The notes beneath the pieces were generated by a model. That model was not told where the DNA came from and did not search any database. It worked only from the letters and a program-made list of their open reading frames with translations. A program made the position numbers and the translations under genes. From NCBI GenBank assembly GCA_012270065.1, contig JAAXJB010000039.1, forward strand, positions 352,934 to 392,378: a stretch of 39,445 nucleotides of DNA, in the 5' to 3' direction. The stretch is from Rubripirellula sp. (GTDB taxonomy: Bacteria > Planctomycetota > Planctomycetia > Pirellulales > Pirellulaceae). Of this stretch, positions 33,870 through 39,445 are shown in pieces (position 1 is the first letter of the stretch; each line of letters starts with the position of its first letter).

Positions 33870-35312
33870 TCAAAGAGTCGAATCGAGCTTGATTTGAAGC
33901 CGACCGTGGAGGCTGTCCCAGCCAACGACGACTCCCTTTCCGGTCCAGACTCCCCTTCCGATTTGCTCAAATTCATCCCCAAGCTCATGCGGAACATAGA
34001 GTACCAACGGCAACCCGGGATTAGGGTATATCGCCCACACTGCGTATCCATCGGCGTACACATGGGGATCCTGATCTCCCGCGTAGAGAAGACGTCTTTC
34101 AATCTTTGCCGTGATTTCAAAGGAAATGCCAATGACAGCTTCCACGACCATTTCGACCCGATCGCGATCACTCCGAACAGCCCAAAGCTGGTCGACAGTC
34201 TCCGCGAACGTGAGCTCGCCCAATTCCGCTGTTTCTGACTCCCCCTGATTCACAACCGTTTCATCATCTGTGGTCGACCCTTCGTGATGCACAGAACTCA
34301 TGGACCCGGAACCCGATGCCAACTGCACACCACCATTTCGGAAATCGGCCGGGACAATGAAAAGTGGTATGGATTTGGTCCAGTCTGGCCAGCGGGGAAT
34401 ATCCACCCGGAGATCAACGGTCCAGATCAGGGAATTGTCATCCAAGGACACGGAACAGGCGGCATCTTCTGGTAATTGAAACGAGAACGGGCAGCGACTT
34501 TCCTGGCCAGCCTGAAGCGTCACATTCGGTTGGAGTTCCTGCTTCGACTCATAAACAACTTTTCGATGAGTTTTTTTGTTGGACCCATGTCCGCTGATAC
34601 AAACTTCGGTTGCCCGCAAAACAGCTCGAATTGCTGTGATATTGACCGTTTTTCTGGTCGTGGTGACAAACTCACCTGCAACCTCACTGCCACGCGTCAA
34701 GGTATCCGATTCCAGAAAAGCATCGGGTTGACCTAATAGGTAACGAGGCAGAAACCTGCGGATGAACCAGAGGGTGAATGCGACGGTCGAAATCAGCAAC
34801 ATGATTGCGACACCAATCGCCCCCATGAAAAACAACTGTGCACCGACAAAGACCGCAATGATCACTCCGCCAGCAAACTTGGGTATCCGTGTTTTAGCGT
34901 GAGCATGGCGTGTTGCACTGGCGACAACGTCTGGCACACCGTTCGCTTCGACCATGAAAGGCGTTGCTGCTTTCGGATCAAAAGCCCAAGGTATCTTGGC
35001 ACGCGCCTCAATGTAATGATCAATCGAAAGCATCTTGCCGTGATAAGTTGGTGGCCAGCTCGCTGCCGGCAAGGAAAACCGGTATTGGTAAGTATTACCG
35101 CCAGTCCACACACCGGAAAAAACTGTCTCTTCGTCTGCTTTTCCCATGGCCACATTACCGCGACCATGTGTTTTCCAACCACATGAAATCACAAGCCCCG
35201 AGCACTTCACATCCGAGTCTACATCGACGTGAACTTTACCCTGTACCGTTTCTTCACTGTGATAAACGCGATCCGGCTCATCCAATTCAACAACTAGATC
35301 ACACTTTGCCAT
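33870..35312 (-). CDS. arrestin-like membrane protein
   Basis: The 480-residue protein begins with an arrestin-N-like beta-sandwich: CDLVVELDEPDRVYHSEETV then QGKVHVDVDSDVKCSGLVI, similar in pattern to arrestins, Vps26 and Spo0M-type proteins. After about residue 125 comes a membrane hairpin (about 148-186; VIIAVFVGAQLFF and VAIMLLISTVAFTLWF). A second arrestin-like sandwich lies at about 195-320 (GSEVAGEFVTTT ... IPLFIVP), and the remaining 150 residues are acidic and unassigned. Arrestin-fold proteins act as adaptors; no function is known for this form. It overlaps the upstream P-loop gene by 14 bases, so the two are probably translated together. Confidence 0.7.
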   Translation of the reverse strand: MAKCDLVVELDEPDRVYHSEETVQGKVHVDVDSDVKCSGLVISCGWKTHGRGNVAMGKADEETVFSGVWTGGNTYQYRFSLPAASWPPTYHGKMLSIDHYIEARAKIPWAFDPKAATPFMVEANGVPDVVASATRHAHAKTRIPKFAGGVIIAVFVGAQLFFMGAIGVAIMLLISTVAFTLWFIRRFLPRYLLGQPDAFLESDTLTRGSEVAGEFVTTTRKTVNITAIRAVLRATEVCISGHGSNKKTHRKVVYESKQELQPNVTLQAGQESRCPFSFQLPEDAACSVSLDDNSLIWTVDLRVDIPRWPDWTKSIPLFIVPADFRNGGVQLASGSGSMSSVHHEGSTTDDETVVNQGESETAELGELTFAETVDQLWAVRSDRDRVEMVVEAVIGISFEITAKIERRLLYAGDQDPHVYADGYAVWAIYPNPGLPLVLYVPHELGDEFEQIGRGVWTGKGVVVGWDSLHGRLQIKLDSTL

Positions 35313-35955
35313 CCTTCCCTACCTCCAAGCATTCCTGAAACAACACGTACAGTTTATTTTCCATACTGCGAATATCACTTCCAAATTCCTTCACAAGAGC
35401 CTTTGCGTCGCCCAACGAAAGTGTCGGGACAGGCCCTTTTCCCAACCTTGATGCTTCAATCCTCCGATTCAGCGACTCAAGTACCAGGTGCGGGCCATTA
35501 CCCGCTCCAACATGTTCCGTAATCACACGGTAACCGTGCTTTCGTAGCACACGCTCAAGGTTCCTGTGCGTAGCGATTACGAGCGAACATCCGCTGGTAA
35601 ATACACGCCGTCGCGCAGCCCTGGGCAACCGTTGCGCCTCATCAATCAAAACCGGATTGCCGAGTTCAATTGGTGGACATGGCAGATCCTCAGGGATGTA
35701 TGTGTAGCTCGATTCAGGCAACCGGGATCGCAATTTCAACATTCGTGTCGTCTTGCCGCGACCACACGCCCCAATGAATTGCACGGCACACATCGGCTTT
35801 CGCAGCATTTCCAGCCAATCATCTACTTCAACCACAGCGAGTTCGGACCGCTCTTCCGAAGTCAATTCACCAAACGGATTGCGATGCAGATTCAATCCTG
35901 CCCAGGGCAGCCACTCCAAACCTGTTTGTTTTTCAACCGGCCTCAAGTTCAACAT
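35299..35955 (-). CDS. P-loop ATPase (AAA/ExeA-like)
   Basis: The 218-residue protein has a Walker A motif GACGRGKT at 62-69 and a Walker B motif VLIDEAQRLP at 101-110, in the pattern of small AAA-type ATP-binding proteins such as ExeA/TniB relatives. An LVIATHRNLERVL segment after it fits a sensor-1 strand (ATH). The C-terminal part has a helical segment (LSLGDAKALVKEFGSDIRS). It has no membrane segment. Its coupling to the downstream arrestin-like gene (14-base overlap) suggests a joint function. The ATG at 35955 lies about 45 bp from the divergent VTT gene. Confidence 0.78.
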   Translation of the reverse strand: MLNLRPVEKQTGLEWLPWAGLNLHRNPFGELTSEERSELAVVEVDDWLEMLRKPMCAVQFIGACGRGKTTRMLKLRSRLPESSYTYIPEDLPCPPIELGNPVLIDEAQRLPRAARRRVFTSGCSLVIATHRNLERVLRKHGYRVITEHVGAGNGPHLVLESLNRRIEASRLGKGPVPTLSLGDAKALVKEFGSDIRSMENKLYVLFQECLEVGKDGKV

Positions 35956-36000
35956 TTATTTCCAATCGATCTGTTCTGCCAATGCAGTAGAGGCAGTATG

Positions 36001-36759
36001 ATGTCTGAAGAAGAACTCCCCATGCAGGTGATGACAGGCGTGAAACAACAACCACTTGCGAAAGGAACTGAGAATCCATCCGCCAAATATACTGTTCTTC
36101 GCTGCCTGCTACCGCTCACAATTTTTCTTTGTGCCATTGGTCTCATGATTGGTGGATTCCAATTTTCCAACCTCCGTGACTGGCTGTTACAGAACGGAAA
36201 ATGGACACCACTGCTTTTTGTTTTGTGCGGTGTTGCCGCAATGACAATGCTGATTCCCAAGACCGCAGTATCCGTATCAGCTGGGGCGATATTCGGCACA
36301 TTCATGGGTGGTTTTTTGATGTTAGTCACTGCTGTTGCAGCCGCAATTCTAAACTACTCCATCGCTCGCTGGTGGCTGCATGACATGATTTGCGACAAAC
36401 TTCATCGTGAACAGACAAGTACTCAGAAAACGTGGCTACAAGTCATGCATGATTTGGCTACCGATGCTGGCTTTGCATTTCACTTGATGGTGCGATTAAC
36501 ACCTCTTCCAACGACCCTGATCAGCTACACCATGGGTGCTAATGGGAGTCGTTTGAAACCATTCATTGCGGCAGCCGCCGTTGCTGTCGCACCACAACTA
36601 TTTTGGGTACAGAGTGGATCCGCTGCGGTCATGCTCGCGGAAGGATCAACATCCATCGTCCATTGGGCAGCAGTGATTTGCTCCGTAACCATATCCGTTC
36701 TGGCCAGTATTCTCTTACCCCGTCTGGCAATACACCAAATCCGAATGATGAAGCCGTAA
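36001..36759 (+). CDS. VTT-domain membrane protein (TVP38/TMEM64, DedA-like superfamily)
   Basis: The 252-residue product has a hydrophobic core of the VTT/SNARE-associated family, related to DedA. Visible parts are the first helix (LRCLLPLTIFLCAIGLMIGG), the family's conserved glycine-rich block ending AGAIFGTFMGGFLM, a further helix (TAVAAAILNYSIARWW), and HLMVRLTPLPTTLISYTMGA, matching the conserved R-x(2)P-x-P region. Such proteins are linked to lipid or small-molecule handling at membranes. ATG codons at 35998 and 36001 are tandem; AGAGG at about 35990 fits the second slightly better. The frame is open upstream to 35566 but that part is antisense to the P-loop gene. Confidence 0.87.
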   Translation: MSEEELPMQVMTGVKQQPLAKGTENPSAKYTVLRCLLPLTIFLCAIGLMIGGFQFSNLRDWLLQNGKWTPLLFVLCGVAAMTMLIPKTAVSVSAGAIFGTFMGGFLMLVTAVAAAILNYSIARWWLHDMICDKLHREQTSTQKTWLQVMHDLATDAGFAFHLMVRLTPLPTTLISYTMGANGSRLKPFIAAAAVAVAPQLFWVQSGSAAVMLAEGSTSIVHWAAVICSVTISVLASILLPRLAIHQIRMMKP

Positions 36760-36764
36760 AGTCC

Positions 36765-37244
36765 ATGATGGAAAATTCAAACGAAACCCGGAACATCACG
36801 CGTCCCACCATTTACCCTTCGGCGATAGACAAGTGGATTGTCGTCATGTTGCTGCTGGCTCCGGTCACCTCCATTGCGATCGGTCTGTATCTGTTTCAGC
36901 AGGGAAAGGTTGACGGCGCTATCACTCTTTTTCTGTGCGCTGCTGCAACTGGCAGCCTGACCGCGGCTTTTACTACACCATGCCGTTACATAATTCATCA
37001 CGACTCTGTAACGGTTCGCTGTGGACTGATCTGCTATCAGATTCCGATTGCAGAAATGGTTTCGGTTTCAAAGTCTGCCACCGTTTTGAGTGGTCCAGCC
37101 CTTTCGATGAAACGGGTAGTCATCAAGACATCCAGACGGCAGCACATTTTATCGCCAAAGCAGCGGGACCTCTTCATCGAGGATCTGCAGCGCTCTCTCA
37201 CGCAGTCTGAGCAGAAATCCCCCGAACAGGAGAAAGAAAGATAG
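36765..37244 (+). CDS. bPH_4-domain (bacterial PH-like) membrane protein
   Basis: The 159-residue protein has two adjacent hydrophobic helices (about 24-45 and 48-66) followed by a domain with the pattern of the bacterial PH-like bPH_4 family: CRYIIHHDSVTVRCGLICYQIPIAEM, then SGPALSMKRVVIKTS, then LSPKQRDLFIEDLQRS. The function of these domains is unknown; they resemble PH folds. It starts 5 bp after the VTT gene's stop, in the same direction, so the two are almost surely co-transcribed. Tandem ATG codons at 36765 and 36768 leave the start uncertain by one codon. It is convergent with the methyltransferase gene, 5 bp apart. Confidence 0.83.
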   Translation: MMENSNETRNITRPTIYPSAIDKWIVVMLLLAPVTSIAIGLYLFQQGKVDGAITLFLCAAATGSLTAAFTTPCRYIIHHDSVTVRCGLICYQIPIAEMVSVSKSATVLSGPALSMKRVVIKTSRRQHILSPKQRDLFIEDLQRSLTQSEQKSPEQEKER

Positions 37245-37249
37245 ACGAT

Positions 37250-38068
37250 TCAGTTTTCTGCCTTTGAGAAAACATACTCGTTACATCCCCAGCCATTGCC
37301 AACTGTTTTCATGCTCTCAAGAATAAATCCCTGTTTGCGGAGCAACTCAACAATCTCCTCCGGCTTTGCCACTTCAAAAGGCAATCCTCCAATCCAATCC
37401 ACCCAGTCATGCCAGGCAGACATTCCGCGATCTCTGCGTTTCTCGCGCCAATCGCCGAAAGGCAAGGGGTTCTTGCAGCGCAGCAAGCGTACTCCTGCAA
37501 ACTTGCACTCGTAATAACCAGCGATGACGATTACCCATAGAAAACGCAACCACACCGGAATGGCGTGATAACACCGCTTGATGCGCAGCCATCGACGACT
37601 GCCGCCTCCCTGATCATTATAAATCGCCAGACAGAATATACCCCCGAGTCGCGTCCGGTCGGCAGCATTGGAAATAGCTTCCTTCATTGCTCCCGTGTGG
37701 TGTAGCACGCCCCATGAATACACAACATCCGCAATTCCCAATTGCTGCATCTCGCCAGAATCAAGAACTGACCCCTGGTAAATTTCCCACTTGCCTGAAT
37801 TCGATCCGTATTTCTCTCGGAGTTCCTCGGTACAGGCAACTGAGAATCGGTCATAATCAATCGATACAACCTCGGCACCCAGCCGATGCGCAGCCAGCGA
37901 AAACAAGCCACTGCCGCTGCCCAGATCCATGAAGCGTTTACCTTCGAGCGTCTGGACCCCCAACAGCTGTTTCAGCGAACCAATGGCATGCTCGATCCGG
38001 TCATCGTCCAACTCGGCGAGAAAAGACTGCCAATTCTTGCCAAAAGCAAATCTCGCTTCTTCCGTCAT
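37250..38068 (-). CDS. class I SAM-dependent methyltransferase
   Basis: The 272-residue product has a Rossmann-type SAM-binding domain: motif I FMDLGSGSGLFSLAA at 47-61, the acidic loop after strand 2 (VVSIDYD), and VYSWGVLHHTGAM in the motif IV region. A basic, partly hydrophobic insertion follows (WLRFLWVIVIAGYYECKFAG), then a C-terminal WIGGLPFEVAKPEEIVELL. It is similar in style to methyltransferases found near cell-surface or natural-product gene sets, but no such genes are beside it and the substrate is unknown. The ATG at 38068 is chosen because an AGGTG sequence is just upstream; the frame is open to 38134. Confidence 0.83.
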   Translation of the reverse strand: MTEEARFAFGKNWQSFLAELDDDRIEHAIGSLKQLLGVQTLEGKRFMDLGSGSGLFSLAAHRLGAEVVSIDYDRFSVACTEELREKYGSNSGKWEIYQGSVLDSGEMQQLGIADVVYSWGVLHHTGAMKEAISNAADRTRLGGIFCLAIYNDQGGGSRRWLRIKRCYHAIPVWLRFLWVIVIAGYYECKFAGVRLLRCKNPLPFGDWREKRRDRGMSAWHDWVDWIGGLPFEVAKPEEIVELLRKQGFILESMKTVGNGWGCNEYVFSKAEN

Positions 38069-38330
38069 ACACCTGATTCCATCATGAAGCGACTCCAATG
38101 CAATCGCCAGTCCATTGCCTAACAAAACCCACAAACGAAGTACTCAGACTTGCGTCCCGAGTCTAACGGCTCATTTTTCGGCTGACTACATTGTGACTTG
38201 CTGACATCGGTGGAATCCAAGACATTGATATTCCTGAGCGGGCTGAGAGGTTATAACGTACCCGCGGCATTTCAATCCAAAAGCCATCGCATCATTCCTT
38301 CATATTCTTCTCGTGAGTCGTAAAAAACCA

Positions 38331-39416
38331 ATGAATCAAAACTGCAATCGTCGTTCCTTTCTGAAAACGACCGCCGGTATCTCGCTAGCATGCCCCGCGA
38401 TCATGACCAGCAAGCGGTCTGCGGCACAGGATTTGGTTGGAAGTGGTGAACATCAATTCAAATGCCAACATCTTTTCCCCCAGCTACCCAGTAAGTACTC
38501 TTGGCAAACCACCCACAATGTCGCGGTTGATCCCGACAACAATCTCTATGTGATTCACGAAGGTCGAGTCTCCCAGACTGATCATCCATCGATCTTTGTG
38601 TTTGATTCGGAGGGCCAATTCATTCGTGCCTTCGGACAGCAATTCCAGGGTGGAGGCCACGGCATCGAAGTCCACGTGGAAGACGGAACAGCCTATCTCT
38701 ATGTCGCCGCTTACCAGCAAGTGAAGTCAATCGCCAAACTGACACTCAAAGGTGAACTGATCTGGCAAAAATATGCACCCATGCAGAGCGGCCATTACGC
38801 TCCCGGTGAAGCCAGCAATCCGCAACGGGCATGGGGACGAAATCGATTTCTTCCCACGAATTTTGCATTTCTTCCGAATGGTCAATTACTCCTCGCAGAT
38901 GGTTATGGTTCCTACTATATCCACCGTTACGACAAAGACGGAAATTGGTTGTCATGCTTCGGTGGGTCCGGCAAAGGTCGTGGATCGTTCAATCTTCCCC
39001 ACGGCTTATGGGTCGACACGCGCGAGGGGGGAGATCCTGAAATTGTTGTTGCCGACCGTGCAAACAATACGTTGCAGATTTTTGATATCGACGGTACGTA
39101 CCAGAAGACCGTTGATGGATTCGGACTACCTGCAAATATTGATACCAATGCGGAACTGATGCTTGTGCCCGAATTGGTAGCACGGGTTTCTCTTCTTGAC
39201 CGACAGCACAACACTGTTGTCACACTTGGAGACGACCGTGAGCGGGTTTTGAAGGACAAGCAGGACACAAAGAACTTTTCAATTCGAACAAACGAATCGC
39301 AATGGCAACAGGGAAAATTTGTGCATCCACACGATGCTTGTTTTGATCTGGACAACAACATCTACGTTGCGGAATGGGTGAGTACTGGTCGTGTCACCAA
39401 ACTGACCCGGGTGTGA
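38331..39416 (+). CDS. Tat-exported beta-propeller (NHL-like) protein
   Basis: The 361-residue product begins with a twin-arginine signal (NRRSFLKTTAGISLACPAIM), so it is probably folded before export, perhaps with a cofactor. The rest is a beta-propeller of NHL-like repeats: HNVAVDPDNNLYVIHEG, SIFVFDSEGQFIRAFG, LPHGLWVDTREGGDPEIVVAD and HPHDACFDLDNNIYVAEW. Similar repeats occur in peptidyl-alpha-hydroxyglycine lyase and many planctomycete secreted proteins; no enzyme can be named. The frame extends to a GTG at 38313; the ATG at 38331 gives a normal Tat n-region. The stop is at 39414-39416, so the gene is complete. Confidence 0.83.
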   Translation: MNQNCNRRSFLKTTAGISLACPAIMTSKRSAAQDLVGSGEHQFKCQHLFPQLPSKYSWQTTHNVAVDPDNNLYVIHEGRVSQTDHPSIFVFDSEGQFIRAFGQQFQGGGHGIEVHVEDGTAYLYVAAYQQVKSIAKLTLKGELIWQKYAPMQSGHYAPGEASNPQRAWGRNRFLPTNFAFLPNGQLLLADGYGSYYIHRYDKDGNWLSCFGGSGKGRGSFNLPHGLWVDTREGGDPEIVVADRANNTLQIFDIDGTYQKTVDGFGLPANIDTNAELMLVPELVARVSLLDRQHNTVVTLGDDRERVLKDKQDTKNFSIRTNESQWQQGKFVHPHDACFDLDNNIYVAEWVSTGRVTKLTRV

Positions 39417-39445
39417 ATCCACGCTCGCATTGTGCCTTCACTGTG

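Noticed and set aside
35566-36000. N-terminal extension of the VTT protein frame
   Set aside because: It overlaps the P-loop ATPase gene on the other strand and has no protein-like features; tandem ATGs at 35998/36001 are preceded by a purine-rich AGAGG.
36603-36764. N-terminal extension of the bPH_4 gene frame
   Set aside because: It overlaps the VTT gene in another frame; the ATG at 36765 directly after that gene's stop is a better start.
1-39445. CRISPR array, IS element or prophage
   Set aside because: No regularly spaced repeats, transposase, integrase or phage structural genes were found.

Overview
The window looks like a chromosomal segment of a member of the phylum Planctomycetota. 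G+C is moderate, Shine-Dalgarno sequences are weak or absent at most starts, and gene content is typical of the phylum: large secreted proteins of unknown function, a TM-anchored PQQ-type beta-propeller, a terpene-cyclase-fold/HEAT protein beside ExbB/ExbD genes, an ExbD with an N-terminal zinc ribbon, and an arrestin-like membrane protein. This assignment is an inference from gene families; no rRNA or other marker for finer placement is present. I saw no insertion sequence, prophage or CRISPR array.

Layout. Positions 1-7000 hold mostly housekeeping genes: an unrecognised acidic protein, an FMN reductase-like flavoprotein, nadD (minus), priA (plus), pdxH (minus), a YqgE/AlgH-family gene and a cold-shock-domain protein. 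Positions 7027-20357 (minus strand) hold eight genes in one direction. In transcription order they are a terpene-cyclase-fold/HEAT secreted protein, a single-TM protein with a proline-rich periplasmic stretch, ExbB/TolQ, ExbD, a zinc-ribbon ExbD, a TM-anchored TPR + PQQ-propeller protein, a secreted helical-repeat + SBP_bac_5-like protein, and a secreted unknown. The last two overlap by ATGA. I read this as a proton-motive-force-driven trans-envelope machine analogous to Tol or Ton, with no obvious described equivalent. It is the best candidate for an undescribed system in the window.

A tRNA-Phe(GAA) lies on the plus strand just upstream of that cluster. It is followed by about 470 bp of non-coding DNA with several inverted and direct repeats, ending in a 12-bp palindrome before an AGCS-type amino-acid symporter. 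Next come an alkaline-phosphatase-superfamily protein with apparently substituted metal ligands, dusB (minus), an ABC-F ATPase (minus) and sucA (plus; no sucB or lpd in the window).

Positions 30386-39445 hold a coiled-coil membrane protein with a Gly-Gln repeat and a DnaJ-like Cys motif, a DCC-family (DUF393) thioredoxin-like protein, purQ, an overlapping pair consisting of a P-loop ATPase and an arrestin-like membrane protein, a VTT-domain membrane protein followed closely by a bPH_4-type membrane protein, a class I SAM methyltransferase, and a Tat-exported beta-propeller (NHL-like) protein. Most of the housekeeping genes are single transcription units, often divergent or convergent with their neighbours.
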